Positions 20,040-31,212 of a DNA stretch of 31,212 nt are shown here, piece by piece; positions within the stretch are counted from its first letter, which is position 1; each line of letters begins with the position of its first letter. This stretch comes from Welwitschia mirabilis (lineage: Eukaryota; Gnetophyta; Gnetopsida; Welwitschiales), in the NCBI GenBank assembly GCA_051453625.1, contig JBOZIK010000001.1, forward strand, positions 6,840,509 to 6,871,720, given 5' to 3'. The position numbers and the translations under genes were made by a program. The notes beneath the pieces are model-generated. The model did not search any database. It was not told the origin of the DNA and saw nothing but the letters and a program-made list of their open reading frames with translations.

Positions 20040-23000
20040 ATATACAATAGTCCATTCATGTGCTACAGCAATAGTATACTACAACACACTTTCAATTTTG
20101 AAATTGTTTTATTTTTCTCTTTTTACACCTCTTTCCTCCTTGTTTCCAATTAACATATTTTACTGCTTGGTTATTATTTTTTGAGTAAAGACTTTAATAG
20201 CCAAAATTATCATTCACTTACCCTCTAATCCAAGTTACATAATGATTAAAGCTAATGCTAAATTTCTTATCTTTTTGAGAAAGCTATTTTCCTATTTTAA
20301 TACTAGATTCTATATCTTTTTCTCTATTTTGTGAATATGTCATTTAGTAATATGATAAGGGGTTTATAAAAACCCTCACTAAGAATAAATGTGTGAAATT
20401 TGCTACCTGTATTAAGTGTTAATTAATATCAAAGAGTGGATTATTTATTAATAAAGGCCTCGATTGTTGAATGTATTAGTTTAGTAAGCTAACTTCCATC
20501 TCAAGGGTTATGAATCTTATAGAAGAGGTGTAACACATAATGCTTAACCTCTTTCTTAGGATATATGGTAAGTCTAAGATCATGTATGATGTAAAGCAAT
20601 TATCGTTGTACCTTTTAACAAACCCAAATGAGCTACTTAATGCCTTTAGAGAGTTGTGCAATAGTACAAATCTCATTTAAAAATAGTGTAATATTAATTA
20701 AGTATCAAAGTTGTTTATGTAAATGATTATTAAGAGTAGAAAATAAAAGGATCATATTTAAGTTGATTTTTAATAATAAAAACCTTTTCATGAAAAGTAA
20801 AACTTTAGTAACTAAAGGGATATAAAAAACAAAAAAAAAATTAATACAATTAAGTAATTTAAATAATTTTGATCTAACTTGAATAAGAGTTAGCCATAAC
20901 TTTTGTATACATTAGATGATACATATTATTACATCATACGTTACTTCTAATGCTTCTATACCTTTGATATATTTAATCAAATTTGCATTTACTCTTCGTA
21001 CCTCTCATGTCTTAAAAGTGTTGAATGTTATTCTTGGATTGTCTTCACTTCATAAACATTTAATTATCCACACATTTTTCCTTATAGCATTCTTTATTCT
21101 TATAGAAAATCTTTAAGTCACATTAGATAGGTCATGATTCTTCATAACCATACATTTTTCATTTTTTAGTATGCAAGGTGTATATGAAACACAAATTTGA
21201 CATATTTATGTGACCAAGTCTCATTTGTTGTTAATAAATTCTTTCCTTTTTAAAATAACTTACTAAGTTTCATTTTATTAGAATTGGTTTTATCCAAAAT
21301 TGTATGTCCTTAGGATTCTATTCAATTTCTTTATTAGGAACTTCTAGTGTTGTGCTCTATAGACTTTAATAATTTTATATTTCATTGATTCACATCTCTT
21401 AATGTTAAATATTTACACTTCAATTTTAGTCATAGTTGTTGTTAGATAAAGATTACAACTTTAAATAAATTCAAAATTTTTTCTTGAACTTAATAGCTTT
21501 TAACAACTAAACTTTTTGTTATTGCTTAAAAACTTTAAGTTTCATTAAAGTTTTTAATCTTTAGTTTTAAATTAAGAGTATGAAAGTTACAACAAGAATC
21601 TAGGAAAGTTTTAATTGAATAATAAGAATTTACACCAAGTTTTGTTTATTAGCAAAAGCTTCAAAGGTACAACATGAAATCTTTCACTCAACAAGTTTAT
21701 AGTTTAGAAGCGCATCAGTATTGATGGTGTTAGATGCTTATTTTTATCCTATTTCTAAATCACTGTAAGTAGTTTAGATGGTACTTTAGAACTTCTTCTG
21801 TTAATTGTATGAGAAGTCGAGGTTAAAAAATATTTAAGGTTTTATTCATAAAGTGGTTTAACTGAAAAGCCAAGTTTTATATGTAAATAATTTGTTGTTC
21901 ACACATATTTTGACAATATTAAAGTCCTTGAATAATTGTATCTTAGGAATTTCAAAACTAACCTGTTTCTTGCTTTTTGAACCTTCAATTTTTTGAGCAA
22001 ATTTTTTGTAACAAGTTTTGATGTAATTTCCTTTGATAGAAATTTAGGTATGATTAGTTCTATGCTATATATTTGAATGTAAATTCATCATTACTTTCTC
22101 TTATTAGATTAAATTACATTGTAAAATAATGATAAATAAATAATATGAAGTATCATTTTAGGATTTTTGTCTTGTGTATAATTGTGGGCTTTCATTGAAA
22201 ACAAATTTATGAATTTTTTCGTTTATATAAGTGAATGTCTGGTTCTTGTTTTCTTGTGATAAGGATTCTAATTAAAATGTTTAAATGATCTTTGGTATTT
22301 ATTTCCTAAATTTGTTTGAATTTTTCTCTCTTTTTCTTTATTAACAGCTAGACAATCAAACCTCTAATTAATCACTATTATTCCACAAAAATTATAAAAG
22401 GATCAAATATATAAAGTAATTAAATGTTTATATTTACTGTAAACCAAGCATTTTATAGTATAATATATTATAAGCAACAAGTAGATTATGAATTTAGTAT
22501 ATATTTTCTCTATGTGTCTTATGATTTAGATAAAAGTAATATAGATAAATAGTTGTTGGAAAAGATAAGAAGATTATGTTATGTTAAGATAGATCTTATT
22601 CCAATGATACACTAATATGATAATAATGAAATCAATAAAATTACTTAAAGAATATGTATTGAACTTATCTAATAGTAAATTTTGTAGTTGGATTTTTTAA
22701 ACGCTTCTAAAATAATAATATGAATAGATAATTTAAGTAATAAAGTCAAAGTAAATAGTAAAAGTTTTTAACAGGCTATACAATGTATATAAATATCTTT
22801 TAAAGTCTTTTAACTTGAAAGATTATGTGCATGTATACATATCTATACTTTAATTATTTTATTCCCACTTATCAACTCCTTTATGTATAGCCAAGTGAAA
22901 GGATATAACCTTTAAGCACCTCTTTTAGGATTGATACTTTTCTAAGATAATCTTGCTTTCATCTATTTAATTATATGATTAACCTCTTATCTTTTATAAT

Positions 23001-23163
23001 TTTTTATGTATATTTACTTAATGAATTGTGTTACATACAAATACATAATTGAAATGATAAAATGTCTTTGCTATTAATAATAATTAACTAATTTTTGTTT
23101 ACTTACCTTTTCTTCTTCATTAGATAGCCACATAATTTGCAATTTCATAAGATAGATTTCTAG

Positions 23164-23199
<36 letters not shown>

Positions 23200-23898
23200 T
23201 TATGATTCTAACTCTTTCTAAGTCAACATCTTGATTTAACATGGTTGTTTCTTCTTGCTAAATCTTAATTCTAGAGAATAATAACATTCTTCTTAGCATT
23301 CATTTCTTTTCTTATGGAAATATTCTTTTATTATGCTACTTTTGCTTCTTAGATAATTTCTTCACTGCATATGTAATTTTCTTATTTAAACTTTTTCTTC
23401 TACATTGCATAGGTTTTGTACCTTGGTATTTAAGGAATTTTGATGTGAAGGATTTTTTTTAATCAATTTAAAACTTTCATTAATCTAGTTAATGAACTAA
23501 CATTTGTAGCTTATGCAACAAAATAATAAGTTAAGTTACATTTTCTTTTATTATACCTTGAGTAAGTTGGATCATATAATTTATCATAAGTTAAGGGTTC
23601 CTCTATTACTAGCTCTAAATATTCTTCAAAGAAGAATAGTAATACTATTATTGGTCATAATAAAAAATTGTGGTCATTTTCTTTTATTACAACCTATTAA
23701 GTTTCCTTAAGACTTTAAAGGACTACATAACAAAGTTCATAAATACTACACCTTTGATGGTGTAGAATTTTTGTTAAAAACTTGTCCAAATAAATGGTTG
23801 GATGATGGATTTGAAATCAAGATTTTAAAATCATTTTGTTTAGTTTTTTTGGTTTTGCATCTTTGAAACTTTTGTTTACTTCAATCTTACATAGTTGT
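20040..23898. other. Very AT-rich decayed repeat DNA, no gene
   Basis: No gene or conserved domain is recognised. Minus-strand frame 20676-20476 and plus-strand frame 20916-21116 (66 codons each) are compositionally biased. Around 20655-20765 the sequence resembles 23911-24029: both have ATAGTGTAATA, a T/A-rich middle, then AATAAAAG(A/G)ATCATAT. This suggests two LTR-like ends of one old element spanning most of this stretch. Confidence 0.35.
23169..23195. repeat. (TA)n microsatellite
   Basis: An uninterrupted TA dinucleotide run of about 27 bp. Confidence 0.9.
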
Positions 23899-24029
23899 GC
23901 TCTATTACCATGTTGGAAAATTACAAGTTTAGTTAAATATAGTGTAATACTTAATTTATTATAAAATTATTTACAAGTAGTTGATTGTTAAGTACAACAA
24001 ATAAAAGAATCATATGTGAGTTGAGCAAA
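23899..24029 (-). mobile_element. LTR end with primer-binding-site relic
   Basis: On the minus strand the sequence reads CCAACA followed at once by TGGTAATAGAGC. This is an LTR-type CA terminus directly ahead of a primer-binding site differing at two positions from TGGTATCAGAGC (initiator methionine tRNA). In plus orientation the LTR therefore starts at 23911 with TGTTGG and runs right into the 24030-24129 gap. The internal region would extend left, with a second LTR possibly near 20655. No intact gag or pol remains. Confidence 0.4.
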
Positions 24030-24129
24030 NNNNNNNNNNNNNNNNNNNNNNNNNNNNNNNNNNNNNNNNNNNNNNNNNNNNNNNNNNNNNNNNNNNNNNN
24101 NNNNNNNNNNNNNNNNNNNNNNNNNNNNN
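24030..24129. other. Assembly gap, 100 N
   Basis: Exactly 100 N. Unlike the other 100-N gaps, no direct repeat was recognised across it. Confidence 0.98.
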
Positions 24130-27100
24130 TCTGAGTTATAAGTAATCAATATTTTTTGTACAAGATACAAAAAATTTCACTACATAGAAAAAATTAGTTT
24201 GACATCAATTAGCAATTCATAATCCAATATTTTCCACATGAAGTGCTATGATAAACTAGGATGTATAATCTCGTAATGATTAGATCACTTCTATCAATCT
24301 TATGATGGTAGTTGAAACTTTAATCATATTCCAAAAGTACTCTCTCAACTATTGAGTCATCAACTAATTTTAGTTTCTACTACAAAGCATAGAAAATTGA
24401 TGGAGGATAAAGGTAAATATCACTTCATTCTAAATACTTTTTAGATGCACTTTATGTTTGAACAAAATGTAATAAATAAAATTTAAGAAATGTTTAACAT
24501 CTTTTCATCCTCCAATAATATTCATAAATCATAATTAGATTACATTTAAGTTATTGATTTATGTCTTTGTTTTAATAATATTCCTTGCCAAGAAGTATCT
24601 GGCATGAAAAAATATTAATTTTAAAGTTTAAAGTATTAGGTCTCAATTCATGCATTATTCCCATGATGTAGCTATGAATTTCTAGTTAATAAAAGTAGAA
24701 AAAGAGTTATTTTTCTTTCTTTGTTTGAAAGCCAAAGGGACTATGCCTAAGTATCATGTTCACCAGTTTAGAAGAAAAGATAATTATAACACAAGATTTT
24801 TCTCTTACATTTAAAACATCTATTAGTTAATAAGAGAAGAAGTACTAATGATCATGATACTGTGACAATCTTCAAAAATCACTATTATAATAGTTTTTCA
24901 AGAGGGGTAGCCTAGGTAAGAAATCCTAACCATAGGTTGAAATCTGTTCATTCAATTACATTATTATCTTGGATGAATAGTTGAATCTTGTATAACAAGA
25001 CATTTTCTTATTTAAGTTAAAAGATGCAAGAAAATGTATGACTAGTTATAAGATAAAAGTAATAAATGGGATTCAAGTTGAAGCCTTTAAGATTTAATGG
25101 AAAAATGTCACTCACTATTACTTTTCTATAATTACTTAATCTTTTTGGAGGTTAAAACTATTCTGAAAGAATCTTTTAAAAGTAAAGAAGTTCTCTTCAA
25201 AAGGGAAATGAATGATTAGTTAAATTATGAATTAAAAGGCATCATTAAAGATTACTTATGTCTTTTAACCACTCAACAAGTTACCAAAAAATTTCAAGAA
25301 GTCATCAAAGAAATCATTTGTCTTTTTTGTAAACAAAAGGCTTAATTAAATCATTTTGTTGTTTTCAAGATTTATTATAAGTCTCTTATCATTTCTTTCA
25401 TTCTGATGGACTTTATTTTAGTAATTTTTATCATGTTCATTAAAAAAGCCATTTTACCATTGTATAATCGTTTATTTAATTATTTAAATAATTCAAACTT
25501 ATTCTTGTTATTAAAAATAGAAAATGTTTACTCATTTTAGTTATTTTGTCTTAATAGATAAATGGCCTTTCTTAATCCAACAGACTTCTAAAGTATAATA
25601 TTTTACTAAAAGTTTAACATTATAATAGAGTAGTTAGAAAAAAAGTAAAATAATAAAAATATCATTATTTTATCACATGAGCATGTCTAAAATTATTTAT
25701 GATGTTTTAATTAAAAAATTATAAGTTAAATAATTTTAATATTGAAAAATGGGATTGATTATACTAGATAAAATTTTCAAAATTTTCAAACTTATTTATC
25801 AAGTATCTTTAATAAGTTGAAGGAAAGGAAGTGGAAACAAGAGTATTAGTTAATGATAATCTAAATGAAAAAATAAATCAAGAGTAGCTATATTAACTTA
25901 GGAAAATAGTAGAGTGTTAATAAAAACCCAACTAGAAGAAAATTAGCAGACCTTTAAAACAAAATCTAGGTAACTAAGTAACTAGAAGAAAAGGATGAAA
26001 GTTATAGAGAAGATTGTAAATAAAAAAGCTAATAGACTTTATACTCATGATAATGATAATTATCTAAAAGTAAAATTATAATTAGGAGCATGTAAAGAAG
26101 TTAGTGAGTAAAAAAACTATTTGTTCCTTTTACGTACATGCATGAAATAACAACTTCTATAAATGAAATATACATGTAGATAAAAAAGTACCCATTTAAA
26201 TTTTTTTTTTAAATATAACTATTAGGCAAGGACCTGTGGTTGAAATTTAGAGTAGAAATCATGGGTTTCTTAGTCAAGAATTTTAGTTAGTAAAACATTT
26301 TAAGTATTCCTTTAGCCTTAGTAAGTTAAAACTGATATTATTTGTTTCATCATCTGCATTTTTACAAATTAAGTAATTAGATAACTCCAACCTTCTCTAA
26401 ATAATAGAACATAAATTAAAATTTAATCATATTGAGTATTTTAATTTATAAAACACTATTTTATATTATTTAACCTAAAAAGTAATTTTTGCTTATAATA
26501 AACTAAAGGAAATGGGCAACTAAAAAGTAAAATTAGGTTGAAATACAAGAATGATGAAAACATAATAGGAATTTACAAATAAAAGAATAAAAAAAGGTTG
26601 ATAATATTATATTATATTTAATAATAAATATCAAAAAAAAATTTATACACTTGCTTAAAATAAAAAGGAACTTTTCCATTAACCTCCATAGTAAACTATA
26701 ATTACTCTATATTATAATGGGATATTATTGAAAAAACTTTAGTATTTTCTCTTCTAAAATGCCTATAATCCATCATCAATTCTTTTTTCATTTTTTAAAG
26801 AATTATTATTTTACTAATTGGATACCCCTTTAATTAAGTTCTATCTTAATTTTTGATATTAGAAGGCCATTTCCTTATATTCGTAATTAAAATACTTCTA
26901 ATTTCATTTATTCATCATCTAACATTTCCATTTAATAATGTGAATAACTCTAGTAATTGTTTAAATAGCATTTGGAAATATTTTATTAAAACTTTAATCA
27001 ACTAGATAAATAATTTAATTACTTAAATAGATTTTATATAAACTCTAAGATTTAATAATAATTTATTTAACTAGATAAATTATGTAAGGGATTAAATGTA

Positions 27101-27801
27101 TAATAGAATATTTTTAAGTACATAATTGGAAACATATAATTATATTAAAATTTTAATCAAGAATAGTTGGTAAAACATTTATATCCAAACATGTTGGAAA
27201 TATTAAAAATGAAAAATTCTATAAGAGAATTCTTACATCATCCCTTCACCCTGAAAATAATTTTAAAGATTAAGTAATAAAACCATCTAAAAGTTGAATA
27301 ATTTTCCATTATTCTTGAGTCATCCATTTCCTTTTTTTGTAAATTTTAAAATGTACTTGATTAAGTACTTATGTTTTTATTCTTATTTTTTTCTCCTTCT
27401 CATCAAGAGCTGTATGATGCTTTCCTAAGAAAGGGTCTTAAATTCCCTATCTTCTCTTTGTACTCCATGATATAATTGTAACTCTTTAATCTTAAAAAGA
27501 GAATAAACACTTATGGGATTAGGTAATTCAAGATCATCTGCATTTTAATTAATATTTCTTCTAATTTTGATTGATTTCATCTTTTTGTATTTTAACTTTT
27601 CTTTCAAGCACTTTGGAATATATGCCTTCTAAGTTATTCCATAACAAAATATTTTTCTTAAAACTCTAGAAGCCTCAAATTTGAACTATTGTTCTCCTTG
27701 TATTTATCATTACTTTGGCTATTCACCTAATTAAAAATTTATGTAGCATTATCATTTACTTAATAAAATTATTAATTGAATTAGGAAAATCATCTAAACT
27801 T
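24130..27801. other. Very AT-rich gene-free DNA
   Basis: No open frame of note, RNA gene or recognisable element. CG dinucleotides are very rare, which fits long-methylated, decayed repeat DNA. I see nothing specific here. Confidence 0.5.
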
Positions 27802-28707
27802 NNNNNNNNNNNNNNNNNNNNNNNNNNNNNNNNNNNNNNNNNNNNNNNNNNNNNNNNNNNNNNNNNNNNNNNNNNNNNNNNNNNNNNNNNNNNNNNNNNN
27901 NNNNNNNNNNNNNNNNNNNNNNNNNNNNNNNNNNNNNNNNNNNNNNNNNNNNNNNNNNNNNNNNNNNNNNNNNNNNNNNNNNNNNNNNNNNNNNNNNNNN
28001 NNNNNNNNNNNNNNNNNNNNNNNNNNNNNNNNNNNNNNNNNNNNNNNNNNNNNNNNNNNNNNNNNNNNNNNNNNNNNNNNNNNNNNNNNNNNNNNNNNNN
28101 NNNNNNNNNNNNNNNNNNNNNNNNNNNNNNNNNNNNNNNNNNNNNNNNNNNNNNNNNNNNNNNNNNNNNNNNNNNNNNNNNNNNNNNNNNNNNNNNNNNN
28201 NNNNNNNNNNNNNNNNNNNNNNNNNNNNNNNNNNNNNNNNNNNNNNNNNNNNNNNNNNNNNNNNNNNNNNNNNNNNNNNNNNNNNNNNNNNNNNNNNNNN
28301 NNNNNNNNNNNNNNNNNNNNNNNNNNNNNNNNNNNNNNNNNNNNNNNNNNNNNNNNNNNNNNNNNNNNNNNNNNNNNNNNNNNNNNNNNNNNNNNNNNNN
28401 NNNNNNNNNNNNNNNNNNNNNNNNNNNNNNNNNNNNNNNNNNNNNNNNNNNNNNNNNNNNNNNNNNNNNNNNNNNNNNNNNNNNNNNNNNNNNNNNNNNN
28501 NNNNNNNNNNNNNNNNNNNNNNNNNNNNNNNNNNNNNNNNNNNNNNNNNNNNNNNNNNNNNNNNNNNNNNNNNNNNNNNNNNNNNNNNNNNNNNNNNNNN
28601 NNNNNNNNNNNNNNNNNNNNNNNNNNNNNNNNNNNNNNNNNNNNNNNNNNNNNNNNNNNNNNNNNNNNNNNNNNNNNNNNNNNNNNNNNNNNNNNNNNNN
28701 NNNNNNN
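27802..28707. other. Assembly gap, 906 N
   Basis: A run of 906 unknown bases. The two long open frames spanning it are artefacts. Confidence 0.98.
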
Positions 28708-30440
28708 TTGGAATTATTTTACTTAAACATCTTAAAAAGTTTCTAAAAGTCCTATTCACAACTTTATTTTATTTATTTTTTAGAGGATGGTATAATGAAA
28801 TCATTTTCAATTAAGTTGCTAATAACTTCCTTAAATCTTTTCAAAAATAAGACATAACATTTCTATTACCAATAAGACATGAATTTGGAAAGAAGATAAA
28901 GGAGGTGTGAAGGTTCATGCAATGGCATGTAAGATGATAATGAGGCTAGTTGAATTAGGAGGATGAAGTATTCACAACATTTAAGATAATAGTTTTACTA
29001 CATAAGAAAATATAATCAAGAAGATTAAAGTATAGTGATCCCTCTCATGAATAAATCTAACAATGAAAAAATACAAGGATTAAGAGGCATAGACTAAAAA
29101 AAAGAATAAGGATATGTTTACATTTGGATGTCAAACATGTTGCATATGAGATTTTCTCTAAAATAGAAGAAATATTCCAAATAAAATATTTGCTACAAAA
29201 GAACATAGGAAAAGAGGTAAAAGGACATTATAATAGGGCTACCCAGGAATACAAATCTAACAAATCAATGTAGTTATAAAAACTAATTAAAAGAATAAGA
29301 ACTTGATATTCAACAAACATAAGAATGCAGGATTAGCATATGTTAAATAATAAAAAATCACATTAATGGGGCTCTTGATTAAAACATATCATATGAAACA
29401 CATGACATATATACAAAATAGGAAAATACAAGGTTTTAAAACAAATGATAATAAATGGAAGGGTTTTAATGATAGTTGGATTGAGGAAAAGAGGGTTTAA
29501 ACTTATAAATTTATATGAGGAATGCAATTAACTAGAGCTTAGTAAGAATCTATTCTACTTTGGTTAGATTATGGAAAAGGCATGGTAGGGTTTAAGTGAC
29601 AAGGAGAGTAAGAATGAATAAACTTAGTTTAAATATGTGGAAGTAGTTCTTTGGTTTATCTAACTAGTAAGAAACATGAAAGTTTTTAAGAAGAAAAAGA
29701 AGAATGTAAAGGAAAACATTTAGCAAATTCATTAGAAAATAGTGAAAGTAGAAACTACAAGGAAAATGCAAAAACACCCTCAATTTAAGATAAATAAATA
29801 AAAGAAATCTAGGAGAACCATGAATCTCTAGTAAATAACTCAAGTAATGGATTAGAAATCTTTTACAAACTTGAGGGCAACCCTAATCTTAAAATAAAAA
29901 AAGACATGAAGAATGAAAATTTTGTAATTGAAAACTGATAAATATCCATTAAGAAAAATTTACTAACTAAGGAAACTAGTCTTTCCTAAGATTAAGAGCT
30001 AATATTTTCATGGTTTGTAATGATACAAACAAGGTCCTTGAGAGAAAATCCTAAAAATAAAAAATAGTATATTAAGAAAGTAAAGATTCACCCCCCGGGA
30101 TTTAGTAGCAAAATTTATTAATAAATATTTAATACAAGATAGAAACCAATTCAATCTAAGAGGATCATACTTTAACTTTTTGTTGGCTTTAAAAGAAAGA
30201 AGAATAATAAATTTGCCATGATCTAGTCAAAAACTCTCAGAGATAATATATAAGAAAAGAATTTTGGACTAATTAAGAAAGTTATAAATTTATTAAAATA
30301 TTTGTAATATAATAGAGTAACTATCGTAGATCAGTTAATTTATTGATCTAACTAGTTTTGATTTGTCAAACTTATCCAATCTAGTCTTACATGTGTGGAA
30401 GGATTAAATTAGTAAATGATGATTTAAGTTAATTAAATAT
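28708..30440. other. AT-rich gene-free DNA
   Basis: No gene seen. The plus strand is A- and G-rich. An isolated CCCCCCGGG at 30091-30099 stands out in composition. Confidence 0.45.
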
Positions 30441-30454
30441 GTCTGCAAGATTAT

Positions 30455-30815
30455 AAGACATCTATACTACATAAAGACATCTATATAAAGTAAATATATC
30501 TACATACTATAAAGATATTTGCAAAAAGTAAAGATATCTATAGACCATGAAGATATCTATAGAGGTTGACGACATCTTGACTGAATTATAGAAGCTTCAC
30601 AAAAGACATCCACAAGAAGAAGAAGATGTCCTAGCTGAAACGAAGAAGTTGCATGAATCTAGTAATGACTAAAGACATCTACACATTTAAATATGTCTAT
30701 AAGACCATGAAACATCTACCATAATTGAATATGTCTAGATAAAATTAGGAAAAAATAATAGACTAAAGATGTCTACACTTATAGGACATGTTTACATCAC
30801 TTGAAGATATCTATA
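30455..30815. repeat. Array of AGAYATCTA-like short motifs in both orientations
   Basis: Over about 360 bp the motif AGACATCTA or AGATATCTA recurs (about 30457, 30475, 30532, 30551, 30672, 30803, with weaker forms between). The reverse forms, such as TAGACAT or AGATGTCTA, occur near 30691, 30729 and 30767. Spacing is irregular, about 18-60 bp. It could be the subterminal motif cluster of a DNA transposon, an LTR enhancer region or a decayed minisatellite. Confidence 0.5.
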
Positions 30816-31212
30816 ACATGTTACGTCAAGAATTAAAAGAGCCATTAAAAGCATTGAACCTAGTCATTTGAGTGACATATTTTGAGTAGCTTTGCAAGAA
30901 ATTTGATAGGTTTATGCTAAGTTTTAACGATAATGGAGAGCTAAGGCAAATATCATAAAAACATGTAATCGTCATTACATTTAATAATAATTCAGATAAA
31001 ATACAATAATTCCTATTTGAAGTAGTAGTCTTGTAATCAGAGAGACTTATTTGATATAAGAAATACCTCTATGAAGCCCATCATCCACCATATCATCTAG
31101 ATGACTATACGAACGATCGAAGAACTCATGCTCATTAGGACACTTACTAGACTAATCTAGAAGCTGATGTGGATCCTATATGATGTGATATCATCTCTTG
31201 TGATGTCTGAAT
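30816..31212. other. Gene-free sequence to window end, LTR-like
   Basis: No gene. TTTGATATAAGAAATACCTCTATGAAG near 31050 resembles the TATA-to-leader region of plant LTRs, and the motif-rich block to its left would then be U3. No termini could be identified. Confidence 0.25.

Noticed and set aside
27715-28759. Two long open frames over the 906-N gap
   Set aside because: Same artefact of unknown bases; the flanks show no protein similarity.
1-31212. CRISPR array, operons, bacterial or viral genes
   Set aside because: No regular repeat-spacer pattern, ribosome-binding sites or compact gene order; the only gene has plant-type introns.

Overview
The window looks like nuclear DNA of a land plant, most likely a seed plant with a large, repeat-rich genome. 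A gymnosperm is plausible but not proven. The evidence is one intron-containing plant receptor-kinase gene with GT-AG introns, surrounded by very AT-rich DNA full of decayed LTR-retrotransposon remnants. There is no operon, CRISPR array or intact mobile element.

Layout. Positions 1-5560 are decayed LTR-retrotransposon material, with a gag-like stretch near 885-1297, a pol-end-like motif seen twice and an LTR-like TATA box near 3343. Three runs of N interrupt it. Positions 5560-12450 are AT-rich and gene-free. They hold a retroelement primer-binding-site relic, a tRNA-like relic, two small tandem duplications, a GA microsatellite, a Ty1/copia RNase H remnant (minus strand, about 10600-10745) and a roughly 350-bp tandem repeat whose units contain a tRNA-like box. 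Positions 12450-18840 are a markedly GC-richer island with the only convincing gene, on the minus strand: a leucine-rich-repeat receptor-like kinase in four exons (17193 down to 12761). Positions 19100-31212 return to AT-rich, heavily decayed repeat DNA, with an LTR/primer-binding-site relic at 23899-23911 and an array of short AGAYATCTA-like motifs near 30455-30815.

The gene. Splicing the four exons, and counting the segment repeated across the N gap at 15136-15235 only once, gives 2058 nt, exactly 685 codons plus a stop. The protein has a signal peptide, seven LRRs, one transmembrane helix and a C-terminal kinase-like domain. It lacks the catalytic HRD aspartate (it reads HQN) and the DFG motif (it reads TDC), so it is predicted to be a pseudokinase receptor. 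It resembles Arabidopsis At5g51560/At4g22730.

Two structural points matter most. First, four of the five 100-N gaps are flanked by end-to-end direct repeats, the pattern expected of overlapping contig ends that were never merged, so apparent tandem duplications there are probably assembly products. Second, at the gap inside the receptor gene the two copies are not equivalent. The copy at 14618-15135 differs from the intact one at 15236-15758 by about 47 GC-to-AT transitions against about 3 in the other direction, with three premature stops. That marks it as a decayed, probably once-methylated, genomic pseudogene fragment rather than an allele.
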